Of a DNA stretch of 64,000 nucleotides, positions 33,819 to 43,611 are shown piece by piece. Location: the NCBI GenBank assembly GCA_002118135.1, contig BDIU01000404.1, positions 113,071-177,070 on the forward strand, written 5' to 3'. The notes under the pieces are model-generated. The model saw only the letters and a program-made list of their open reading frames with translations, was not told the DNA's origin and made no database searches. The position numbers and the translations under genes are program-made. How positions within the stretch are numbered: position 1 is the first letter of the stretch; every line of letters begins with the position of its first letter. This stretch comes from Trebouxia sp. TZW2008 (lineage: Eukaryota > Chlorophyta > Trebouxiophyceae > Trebouxiales > Trebouxiaceae).

Positions 33819-34700
33819 CTAGGGTGAGCCAAAGATTGAGGTGTAGATGTCAAGGTCCTCTGGCACTTCTGGAAGCAAGAAGTCGTCCAAGGCAGGCTTC
33901 TTCTCAGGCTGACTAAAGGTGAGTGAGGTTGCAGACCTCAAGATGAGAGAGTCAAAAGGGTTTCTTGGCGGTGCAGCTGGTGCAAACACCTCTGGGCTGG
34001 TTGGTGGTGTAGCTGGTGCAAAAACGTCTGGGCCAAAAGAGTCAGCTGAAGCCCGGCGCTTGCGCTTAGGAGATGGCAGTTGCTGGTCCTGCAGTGGCTG
34101 TTCAGGGACAGATTGCAAGACAGTCTGGCAGACTGCAAACAGAATTTCCTGAAAAAAATGCACAAACCTACCTGACCTGCCTCCTGTGTCAGCACCAGCT
34201 TGGGCTGGTCCTACATCTGCAGCTGCTACTCCAACATCCTTTGCGCCATCAGCTTCTGTACCTGTACCAATTTCCACCGACCCTCGTGTCAAGCCTGCAG
34301 CTACCCCTCGAGCCTCTTCTCTGCCATCTGACCTATCGAAAGACTGTTCTTGTGCAGCTATGGACGACAGGTCAGATGGCAGAGAAGAGGCTCGAGGGGT
34401 AGCTGCAGGCTTGACACGAAAATCGGTGGGAATTGGTACAGGTACAGGTACAGAAGCTGATTGCACACAGGATGTTGGAGTAGCAGCTGCAGATGTAGGA
34501 CCAGCCCAAGCTGGTGCTGACACAGGAGGCAGGTCCGGCAGGTAAGGTGCAGACGAGGCTGGTAAGGATCTGGCGGCACTGATCAGGGCTGCAAAGTCGA
34601 GACCTTGTAAGGCTGTCGGCACGGAGTTTACAGTGGTCGAGCTGCCAACAGCACCTACGTAGATCTCAATCACACACTGCAAACTAGTACAGTCGTACAC
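33819..34700 (-). CDS. Single-exon 293-aa Pro/Ala/Ser-rich ORF, unknown
   Basis: An uninterrupted 294-codon minus-strand frame from ATG 34700 to a stop at 33819. The middle third (residues ~55-175) is encoded by the two arms of a large inverted repeat, so it contains a sequence and its reverse-complement reading. The C-terminal part looks more protein-like: a basic nuclear-localisation-like PKRKRRAS, repeated FAPA(T/A)PP(T/R)(S/N)P motifs, and an acidic end (LLPEVPEDLDIYTSIFG) resembling an activation domain. No catalytic motif is present. It lies between two direct repeats, so it may be cargo of a mobile element. A genuine nuclear protein is possible, but expression is needed to believe it. 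Confidence 0.5.
   Translation of the reverse strand: MYDCTSLQCVIEIYVGAVGSSTTVNSVPTALQGLDFAALISAARSLPASSAPYLPDLPPVSAPAWAGPTSAAATPTSCVQSASVPVPVPIPTDFRVKPAATPRASSLPSDLSSIAAQEQSFDRSDGREEARGVAAGLTRGSVEIGTGTEADGAKDVGVAAADVGPAQAGADTGGRSGRFVHFFQEILFAVCQTVLQSVPEQPLQDQQLPSPKRKRRASADSFGPDVFAPATPPTSPEVFAPAAPPRNPFDSLILRSATSLTFSQPEKKPALDDFLLPEVPEDLDIYTSIFGSP
34171..34538. repeat. Near-perfect inverted repeat, arms 164 and 170 bp, 34-bp loop
   Basis: 34171-34334 and 34369-34538 are reverse complements with only scattered mismatches and one 6-bp length difference (an extra GTACAG). RNA from either strand would fold into a hairpin of about 165 bp. Confidence 0.95.
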
Positions 34701-34769
34701 AACGCAAAATACGAATAGTTATCCTGCCACGGATTTGCCTATCAGGTAAGTTCCCGGGCAATCGCACCA

Positions 34770-34925
34770 ACAGGCGTCTTTCAGCAGGGACGTATGCAAG
34801 CGTGCATGCAAGCGTGTATGCAGTAGAGCGCAGGGCGAATTGACCAGTGAATGTATTACTTACAAGGACGGCAGAAGCAGAGCTCCGCCGGTGAAATACT
34901 ACAGCGTCAGAATGAAGCTTGAAAC
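34770..34925 (+). repeat. Right ~155-bp direct repeat bounding a 1.4-kb unit
   Basis: Partner of 33524-33678; starts ACAGGCGTCT and ends GCTTGAAACA. The sequences outside the two copies differ. Confidence 0.9.
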
Positions 34926-35762
34926 AACTAAGTGAGATTGTAGGAGAGAGAAAGCAAGAGAGTTCTGCTGCAAAGGGCTAAGCTATTCGTACCCCAGGGC
35001 ATCAACACATCAGTAAATTACTTGTCATAGTAACTTGGCTAGGGATTGCTATCAGACTAATTTCTGGTCAGTTTGTGAGCTTTGTGATACCTGTGATTGC
35101 TTAAGACATTGCTCACAGGTGGCAGAATCAGATTTGACAAAATCCTCTAACAACTACTGTTATTGCAAACTATTTGTTGTGACAAAGTGCTGACCGATAT
35201 CGACTTGCGCAGTTATCTAATGCTTTGTCACACATGCACGTCAAAGTGTGAAATCTAATGAAGATCTGCCGGCTGCATTAAATGCATGTATATGCTCATG
35301 TGAATCACGTGTCAGTGCTCGTGCTGTGAGATTGCGTCCTGGTCATGAACAATGACAATGGCATGATGACATTGTCACAGAAAGGGAGTTAGGCTGCTCA
35401 ACTATATATATATAGTTGTATATATATATATATTCACCATGAAGTCATGCAATCATTGAATGACAGGCAACAAACCGGACTGCTAGAGCCGTCATCATCC
35501 ACGGGTTGAGAAATCCCGAGAAAGACATTGACATCGGGTGCTACAGCAGGAAAGCGACAGCTTGCATCAGCGTGCTGCAATGGGGCATGCGGGTCTGGCA
35601 GAGTCCAACTCGACGAGCACAGGCATGTGGTATGCCATGCAAGCGCACGTGTAGCTTACTCACATGCAAGTCACGTCCGAGAGATGCACTGTACTGACGC
35701 TTTTTGCGCGACCTGCCCGCCTTTATGCGCTTTGGTTGGGTGGGCATCGATAAGAACTGAAC
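34926..35762. other. Intergenic region with AT tract and CpG-rich right end
   Basis: It contains an alternating (TA)n tract at 35402-35434. CpG density rises from about 35490 to the RRM gene start. No exon supported. Confidence 0.4.
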
Positions 35763-38700
35763 ATGCCTACAGCGGCAGAGATTGCGTTGAAGAAGAAATA
35801 TGAAGAGATGCTTGCTAAAAAGACCAAGGTGAAGCAGTGTGCTTTCATCAGTCGAGATGAGTGGCCGGAGTTCTGATTGGTTGGAAGTGTTGCAGGCCAA
35901 TGCGAGCAAAGCCACGTCGCAGATGCCGCCGACAAAGCCAGTAGATGGCCTCATAAAAGGTGCAGCGGGTTAATCAATCTGTGCAGTGTTTGTATGAGCA
36001 CTGTGCTGTGCAAGCATGGCCTAATGGCTAGCTGCTGCAGTGACAGTAAAGTCCGGGCTTGCCACAAATTCAACCTCTGACAAGCTAGCCCCTGCTGCAA
36101 CAAGGCAGGCACCTAAGGTACCCACATGACTGGGCCTGGCATTGCCACTGCAAGCAAGTCTGCGGTGGTGAGTGTTTGCTGTTTGCAACAGGTCATTCTC
36201 AAGACCAACAAGCAAGCAAATGGACGGCCAATTGCAGCAGATGGCAAACTTGCAGCAACAACAAAACGTCCACCTGCCAACAATTCTGTGTAAGCCAGCA
36301 TCTTGCGTATGACATGCATGATGTCTCCTGGCAAATAATTATGCACTGATTTGCTTATGTGACAGAGGTTACAGACACGCTTCTGCTGTTGCCACATGCA
36401 ATGGAGCAACAGCCACATGTGTGTACACAGCTGCATACATCAGTTTCATGGACCAGCTGAAAGGGGCTTGCATCCTCAGTCAGATTTGCTGATCATGCAG
36501 GCCTGTCATTGATCCTCAAGCAGCTGCGATAGAAGCTGCAAAGAAGGCGTTAGCTGCTCGCCAGGTGAACTAGCAACCTCTAAGTCATCGTGAGCAAGTA
36601 TTGACCAATTCTTCTTGCCAAGCCTTGAATCATCAAGCAGTCAACACAAATAGCCATCAACGCGATCTGCAATGCACTTCATATGCCCATCTTTCAGTTG
36701 CAACCAAGCGTGCTGTATGCTTGATGCCAAAGTGGCCCATGCGTCCCATGCACAATGATCACCCCTGCATTCAGCTTGGCAGTATCAAACTACAGACACC
36801 AGTCACAGTCACTCATCCTCAAGCACGCCAGCTTCTGGTGTGAGTATTTCACAAGACGCTACAATATCTCTTTCATGAAGACTAGCATCAGTATCTTGAC
36901 TGTACAGGCTGCCAAGGAAAGGCAGAGCGCAGCTCAGACAAAGGCACCCAAGCGTCCTACACTGAAGAGACCAGTGCCCAAGCCTGCATCAGATTCAGCC
37001 ACAGGCAACTATCAAGACTCACAACCTGTCAAGCGCCCTCGGTTGGACACGCTCCTGCAGCAAAGCAATGCACAGCAGAGGGCTGGTGCTGCACAGCAGC
37101 ACTTAGCATCTACTGATAGGTCTGCAGCACAGGCGTGGAGTCCTGCTCAGCAAGCTCAACTGCCATATTCACCTGGTGAGTCAGCCTTGCATTCACTCCG
37201 ATGCCCAAAGCAGTGCACAAATGCAGAAGGCTTATGGTGCACAGCAGCATTTGGTGTCTGGTGATAGGTCTGCAGCTCAGACGTGGAGTCCTGCTCAGCA
37301 AGCTCAACTGCCGTACCCTCCTGGTGATTTAGCCCTGCATTCACTCTGCTGCAGCAAAGCAATGCACATCAGAAGGCCGGTGCTGCACAACAGCACTTAG
37401 CATCTGGTGATAGGTCTGCAAGCTATGCGTGTAGACCTGCTCAGCAAGCTCAGTTGCCATACTCGCCTGGTGCCTTGAGGATAATCTGCAATTGCTTGAC
37501 ATGCCCTTGGCAGTGCTCAAGTTGAGGTGTGGAGTTGTTCAGCAGCACTTAGCATCTGGCGATAGGTCTGCAGCTCAGGCATGTAGTCACGCTCAGCAAG
37601 CTCGGTTGCCGTACTGAGCCATCTGCAATTTGCTTGCCAAGTCCTTGGCAGTGCTTGACTTGAGCTGTGGTGTTGGTGACGGCAGCCAAGGATGTGTGCC
37701 AAGAGCTGCATTCCAGTGTATCTGCGTTTCTGATGCATCTGCATGCAGTGATGATTGTTGCAGCTCTGAAATGAGCTGAAGGCGTTGTGAGTGCTTGACG
37801 GTGCTTGCAATGAGCGCACTGCCGGACGCTGTTGCAACTGTTTGCGCCTGCATTCCTGAAAGCAAACGTCTGACAACATGCTCTCAACCTCAGCATTCAA
37901 CTTCATCCATTCTTGGACCATTAGCCTCTTCTCAAGTCTCGTTAGACCTTTTGTAAGGTAGGTGCTCTTGCTTCAAGCTTCCACCTTGGACCAGATCAAC
38001 AGACTGCACACTCCAGCGCGGTGATCAGGCTTCATTCTCTGAAGCTTGCAAGTCCTGTAGCATGCTGAGCAAGGCTTCTTCTCAAGTCTCTTTCTTTGCA
38101 CCTTTCGCACTGCTCTTGCTTCAGGCTTCCATTCCGATGTTGCAAACTGTCAGTTTGAAAGCTGTTTTCGTCATCAGACCACAGCATCGGTGTGACTGCA
38201 AAACAGCTTCTCAAACAGATAGGTAAGCAGCTGGGGGTGTCAGCTGAGCCAATGAGAAGGTGCAAACTGGGCAAACTGCTGTATGAAACAAAATGATGGT
38301 GACAACACCAACCATGCAAGAATGATAGCAATGATGACAAAGCAAACAACAATGAGTATGAACGTTTCATGTGCTGGCACGTATGCTAGCTGTGCGCTAC
38401 CGGGGGGATGTCGTGCCAGGCTAGTTTGTATCAACCATTGCTGAGCCTATACTGAGACGTGTGATAGCTACACACTCGCAGTTCTTAGCTGACATGACTG
38501 TTTGCTTGGCTGACATGGATACTTGCATGTAATCAGATCCTGAGGGCAATGCCTGAAGCCCTCAACCAGATTCCTCACCAGGAGTTGCTCCTGCTGTGCC
38601 TGCCTCGCCAGGCCAGCTTGAACCAACCATCGCTGAGCCTGTACTACAATGCGTGGTGGCCACACCCTGAAGAGTCACTATGCACATGACTGCTTGTATG

Positions 38701-41133
38701 GCTGACATGACCATGCACATGTCATCAGGGGCTGAGGGCAATGCTTGGAGCCCTCAAGCAGCTGACTCACCAGGGGCTGTTTCTGCTGTGCCAGCGTACT
38801 CCCCAATCCCCTGCTGATCTTGTACAGGATTATATGATGGCCACACCCTCAGCAGCTTTGCTGACACAACAAGCTGTATGCGGTCAGGGACTGAGGGCAG
38901 TGCCTGGGAGCCCTCAAGCAGTCGACGCATCAGGGGCTGTTTCTGCTGTGCCTGCCTACTCGACACCCCCTGCTGATCTTGTACTTACTCATGTCATTGC
39001 AATACCTTGAGGACTGTTTGCTGACATGACAAAGTGCATGTGCACAGGCGCTGGAGGCAATGCCTGGAGCCCTCAAGCAGTTTACTCACCAGGAGCTGCT
39101 ACTGCTGAGCCTGTACTAAAAGCATGGTGGCCATCTCCTGAAGATTCTCTGTTGACATGACAATTTGCATGGCTAATATCTCCATGTACCTGTGATCAGG
39201 GGCTGAGGGCAATGTGTGGAGCCCTCAAGCAATTGACTCACCAGGGGCTGATTCTGCTGTGCCTGGCTACTCCCCACCCCTGCCGATCTGGTCCTGGCTC
39301 ATGTGATCGCAACACCTTGAGATCTGTTTGCTGACATGACAATGTGCATGTGGTCAGGGGCTGAGGGCAATGCCTGGAGCCCTCAAGCAGTGTACTCACC
39401 AGGAGCTGCTGCTGTGCCCGCCTACTCTCCACCCTACACTTCAGGTGTGACCGAGGCATCAGGCTATGGGCAGGGGCAAGGGCAGGGCTACAGCTACACA
39501 GGGGCAGGGCAGGCTGGTGCAGGTCTGCCAAGTCATCAGCCCTCAAGTCATGCAGAAAGGTACACTGCTGCATTTTGATGCTCAGTCAACACTGTCGAAA
39601 CTGATAGCAAAGTTGCCGCAGAGGTGCATGGCGACATCTGTGCTTGCTGCAGCTTGATGCTTGTGTCACAGCATCTGCATAGCCTGGTAGGGAGTTGAGA
39701 TTGTCAGGAAGACCATAGCTCAAGGCCCATCTACCTTATGACTTTGACCAAAATGCTCCTGTTTGCACATTGGGACAGGTCTGTTGTATACGGCCCCAGT
39801 ATCTCTTGCTGGCACTCTGTCAAGCCTTGGATTGACTGTTGTACTGCAGTCTGTTCATGGCAGCTTGGATGCACTGCTCCTACGCAAGATAAGCTGGCCT
39901 AGCGAGACAGAACTAGGACCCCGCGCACCTAGCGCCGATGCTGGCATGTGTATTCATGATCACTGTTGTCATTGTTGTTACTTCTCAGTTGGTGGTCTGA
40001 GAGCAAATTCTGCAAGCCTTGCAAGGTTGCCAAGATTGGGTACCAGCGACACGGAAGCATTGTCATGATGGTTGTGACTGCTGCTGTGCAGCACGGTGTT
40101 TGTGGGCAATGTGCCAGATGGTGTCACTGACACAGACTTAGCAGACTACTTTGGAGAGATTGGCGAGGTGAACTCAGCGCAGCTCAGAGGCAATGATGGC
40201 GGTCACTTTGGGTTTGTGGAATTTCGGTATGCAGCCCATGCGCATGAGGTGCTGAGGTTGGCAGAGCAGCAGCCTTTCATGATGGACGAGCAGTACTTGA
40301 AGGTGCAGCCACGCCGGCAAAAGGACCACAATCAGGTGAGCTGTTGTCAAGATCTTGTCTATATTATTACACAAACCAGGTTGCTCAAGTTATGCAACAC
40401 CAAGGTTGACAGAGCGGATTTTGTGAGACATGATGCATGCTGCAATGCACCTGCATGAGCTCTGCAACTAGATGCTACAGCTCTGTTGATGCACACGTCT
40501 TGTGTCAGCATGCAGTTGGTGTTCATGTACAGAAATGGGTCCAATGGCAGGTAATCATACCTCGCATGGAATACAGGAATGTGTTGCGCGGCACGGCACA
40601 GCCTCTACGCATCAGTCTGGCCAAGCTGGGTTGACCAAAGAAGCTTTACACATACATGCTCAATCACATTGCATGTCAAGCTGCACACCATCAGCCTCTA
40701 AGTCATATGTCAACATTGCCTCTTCAGCATGCAAGCACAAGCTTGTTTCCATGCCGATCCATGACATTTTCAAGGCTTGCATGGTGGCTGGGCCTTCAGG
40801 CGCTACTGCGCATGATCAGTCTGACTTTGCATATGCTGAACCTGAGCGTGCACAAGAGCACTGTCAGCATGCATGCAAACCCTCGCTGCTATATTGCTGC
40901 TTGAAAATCTTCTTCATTTGCAGGATAATGGACCTTCAGGCATCACTGCACACGGTCAGTCTGTGTTTGAGTATGCTGAGCCAGAGCACCCAGCAGCGCG
41001 GCAAGCGCGCATACAGGCAGAAGTTGCCGCAGCTGCCTCTGCTGCAATAGATGACATGGACCCTGCAGAGCTGCACAATCTGGCACCATCAGCACAGCCT
41101 GACAGAGAGATCATGGTGTATGATGATATTTGA
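35763..41133 (+). CDS. RRM RNA-binding protein with low-complexity linker
   Basis: Nine exons keep phase: 35763-35828, 35896-35959, 36041-36117, 36192-36289, 36501-36564, 36908-37175, 39358-39559, 40092-40335 and 40924-41133, giving 430 aa. Residues 1-165 are basic, Ala/Lys/Pro-rich (KKKYEEMLAKKTK, KRPVPKP), with a nuclear-localisation-like VKRPRLD. Residues ~165-280 are a Q/S/Y/G-rich linker (SPAQQAQLPYSPG, YGQGQGQGYSY). Residues 280-361 form one RRM with RNP2 TVFVGNV and RNP1 GGHFGFVEF. The tail has a helical Ala-rich stretch and ends EIMVYDDI. Role: single-stranded RNA binding, probably nuclear, with a condensate-prone linker (inference). The 2.2-kb intron before exon 7 is filled with decayed copies of exons 6 and 7, so additional linker exons could be used alternatively. 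A possible extra exon near 40530 was not included. Confidence 0.85.
37080..37620 (+). repeat. Four tandem copies of the RRM-gene exon 6 3' end
   Basis: The functional exon end (GCACAGCAGCACTTAGCATC ... CATATTCACCTG|gtgag) at 37080-37175 is followed by copies ending at about 37323, 37471 and 37611. The second keeps the frame (A-Q-Q-H-L-V-S-G-D-R-S-A-A-Q) and has a GT after CCTCCTG. The last is diverged and lacks the donor. Confidence 0.9.
38530..39357 (+). repeat. Five decayed copies of RRM-gene exon 7
   Basis: Copies of GGGCTGAGGGCAATGCCTGG start near 38538, 38728, 38889, 39049 and 39199, with 150-190-bp spacing, and the functional exon begins at 39358. The copy at 38728 keeps the frame for ~28 residues and then meets TGA; 38889 has an extra G; 39199 stays open longest. 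Confidence 0.9.
40780..40862 (+). pseudogene. Decayed copy of the last RRM-gene exon start
   Basis: GGGCCTTCAGGCGCTACTGC and the next ~50 bases parallel the functional exon from 40930 (GGACCTTCAGGCATCACTGC), encoding G-P-S-G-A-T-A-H-D-Q-S-D-F-A-Y-A-E-P-E against G-P-S-G-I-T-A-H-G-Q-S-V-F-E-Y-A-E-P-E. It has no acceptor CAG directly before it. Confidence 0.85.
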
Positions 41134-41699
41134 GACTACACCTGGATGCTTAACGGCCATGGAAGCACTCCAAGTGTCTGATTAGAAGCTGTACAGTATC
41201 AAATTACATTGCCACAATATGCACAGCAGATGTTATCAGTGTTGTGGGGATCATCATCGGCGCCAGGACACCTCATGCACGTTGAGTGCCCGAACTTGTT
41301 TGGCATTACGCCTCTTGTTGCAACAAGTGGTTTGGATGTCTTTCCATTTCCACGTACACGCTCGCAAAGCCTCTTCAGCAGAATTGCGTTTCGTGTGAAG
41401 ATTGGCGTCATCAGAGTCCGCTGAAATGACATGCTTGCTGCCGATGTACCTGCAAAAACAGGTCATTATGATAGTGGGGATGGGCTCATCGTCATGCCTA
41501 TTGCAAGCCAAGAAGAGCGACAGCTGAAGCTCTATTCTGGCTTGTCCAAGGATTTTGCCCGCATGTGGTGCATGTGATGCAATCTGGCCAGATACTGTAG
41601 ACCTGCTCCGAGACCAAATGCATGGCGATGAAGAGTCTCATAACAATCCGGAACGTCGAGCTCACCTCAGACCCGAGTCGCACTGGCACATTCACCGAG
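41134..41699. other. Intergenic region, CpG-rich
   Basis: No gene supported. CpG-rich from about 41240, probably the promoter area of the small gene at 41730, although unusually long for that. Confidence 0.4.
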
Positions 41700-41701
41700 G
41701 G

Positions 41702-41709
41702 CATATAAG
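41702..41709 (+). promoter_or_regulatory. TATA-box-like element
   Basis: CATATAAG lies 21-28 bp before the ATG of the small basic ORF. It is one of few TATA-like matches directly ahead of a candidate start in this window. If it is functional, the 5' leader must be extremely short or the true start lies downstream. Confidence 0.35.
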
Positions 41710-41729
41710 CATTCGCGGCTGGGCACAAC

Positions 41730-41909
41730 ATGCCTGCCAGACGCACCGCCAAACCAAAGGCGCCAAAGAAGTCTGCACCCAAGCTGAAGGGCCTGCAGAT
41801 CACGAAATGCAAGAATGGCAAAGTCAAGACTGTGACCTCAGCGACCCCAGGCATCAAATACAGGAAAAACGGCTCTGGGAAGAATTTCAGGACAGTAGCA
41901 AAATGGTGA
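41730..41909 (+). CDS. Intronless 59-aa highly basic protein, unknown
   Basis: A complete ATG-to-TGA frame of 60 codons. The product has about 17 Lys/Arg and almost no acidic residues: MPARRTAKPKAPKKSAPKLK, a central KNGKVKTVTSATPGIKYRK, and an aromatic end (NFRTVAKW). The N-terminal half resembles a histone-tail-like or nucleic-acid-binding sequence. The absence of introns contrasts with nearly all other genes here. Short basic ORFs of this style occur in large DNA viruses and virophages as well as in nuclei, but I recognise no homologue, and a viral origin is only a possibility. A long overlapping minus-strand frame exists (to 42148) but looks like a composition shadow. Confidence 0.55.
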   Translation: MPARRTAKPKAPKKSAPKLKGLQITKCKNGKVKTVTSATPGIKYRKNGSGKNFRTVAKW

Positions 41910-43076
41910 CACTGAAGACCCTCAACAGGAGATTCACTGAAATTTTCGCCACCAGCTGTATATCGCACGCTCAGCACGAAGTCAATTTTTATCATGTGCT
42001 TGGCAAAGTCGGGGAACTGCAATCTATACAGACCTACCTGGCAAGCAAACGAGGGGTTGAACGAAGTCGTGTCAGACCTGTACATGTCGTTTGTACAGCT
42101 CTGTGTTAGGCCCTTGTTGCCATAACTAGCACAGTGAAGCGAACCCACTATTGTGATGCATTATTGGTTGATTGTGTACATACAGAATGTAGCATGCATG
42201 CACATACGCACTGCTAAGCACAGCTTGTCAGGCAAGCAGAAATGACTGGGGTTTGTTTTGGCATTGTACCATTATGTGTTGGCTGCAATGGTCTGTCTAG
42301 GCAGGTTAAGTAATGTTGGAGCTTGTGTATCAAAATTTGGTCGCAGTTGCTGTGCTGTCCTTGATGCACAGGAGGATTATGAGCACTGTGCATTTGTTAG
42401 GCCCTGCGCAGTTCATTTCTCTAGCCCAACGTACTTCATAGTGTTACTGACTCATCCTCAGCGTGCTTTTGAGGCTGTCATTTGAGCTCTTTGTTTTTAC
42501 TATTGCCAAGCAATCACTGCCTAAGGCGTTTGAGACAGACTCATGCAGCTGTCCATTTACGCTAGAGTTGCTATGAAGTAACTATATTGTGAAGTAGGTC
42601 TGTGATTGCAATCGACAGCCAAGATTTGCTTTGCTTACCTGAACAAAGTCGATATACTCAGATGCATTGCTGCGGCTTGACTGAAAGAAGCAGTCAGCCT
42701 GAAAGGTCAGCAACTGCATTGGGCAGATCTGTTGTCAGCAATTTGCTCATATGATACATCAGTCAAACTGCTGCAACTGGCAACAACCACGTGTGCACGT
42801 TGTGCCTGTGATCATCTGTTATTCTGCTTGAGCTGACACAGCAATCTGAGGTACGACAACCATCTTTTGTACCAGCTACAGTGCTGCTGCTTGCCAGGTC
42901 ACTGACACAGTTGTACCAAGCCTTTGAGGCAGTCTATCGCCCTTTCACCTCAATCCCCAATAGCATGCCCCTGCAGAATCTTACAAGTGCTGTCAGCACT
43001 TGAAGCTGCATCCTAATTCTCCGCCATTACTTTCCTTGCAAGCATATGCAATTGTGTTCCGGATCCGCACCCTTCC
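41910..43076. other. Intergenic region, no gene seen
   Basis: No phase-consistent exon or recognisable motif on either strand. Confidence 0.4.
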
Positions 43077-43350
43077 AGCAGCACACGCATAGTATTCATT
43101 GCAATTGTCATCAGCAAGTGTATCTGCATCATTGTTGCCTGTTGTGAATGCCCTTGCATCAACCCCACCCCCAGCAGCACACGCATAGGACTCTTGGTAA
43201 CTGTCGGCAATTGTCAGCAAGTGTACCTGCATGACAGTTGCCTGCTGTGGATGTCATTGCATGAATCCTACTCCCAGCAGCACATGCATGAGATTCATTG
43301 CAATTGCTGTCAGCAAGTGCACCTGCATGACAGCTGGCTGCTGTCAGTTT
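43077..43350 (+). repeat. Three-copy ~105-bp tandem repeat
   Basis: CAGCAGCACA(C/T)GCAT(A/G), followed by a GTCAGCAAGTG(T/C)A(T/C)CTGCAT segment, recurs at about 43077, 43171 and 43276, just upstream of the acyl-CoA synthetase gene. Confidence 0.85.
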
Positions 43351-43611
43351 GCTTGTAGCCGGATTCGCTATCATAGGCCATGGCTGGCATTTTGGATGGC
43401 TTCCACCAGCTGACATGCTTGCAGCAGGACTGTTTGCTGCTATTGCCCTGGCAGCTACACCAAGCATCCCAGCCTGCCTTGCTTGACTACCTTCAGGTCA
43501 AGTTTGCACAACAATGGCTTGGTTTCGGAGCACTTCCTGACAAGCTTGTGACCGTTTCCAAGCGCTATTGGCTGCACCGACTTGCGCTGGAGAGCTCATA
43601 CGACGACGATC

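Noticed and set aside
40502..41050. 182-codon plus-strand frame over the end of the RRM gene
   Set aside because: It is out of frame with the well-supported last exon (40924-41133) and mixes intronic sequence.
41498..42148. 216-codon minus-strand frame
   Set aside because: It is antisense to the small basic ORF and its hydrophobic composition is what the reverse of Lys-rich codons gives. I prefer the plus-strand ORF, but not with certainty.
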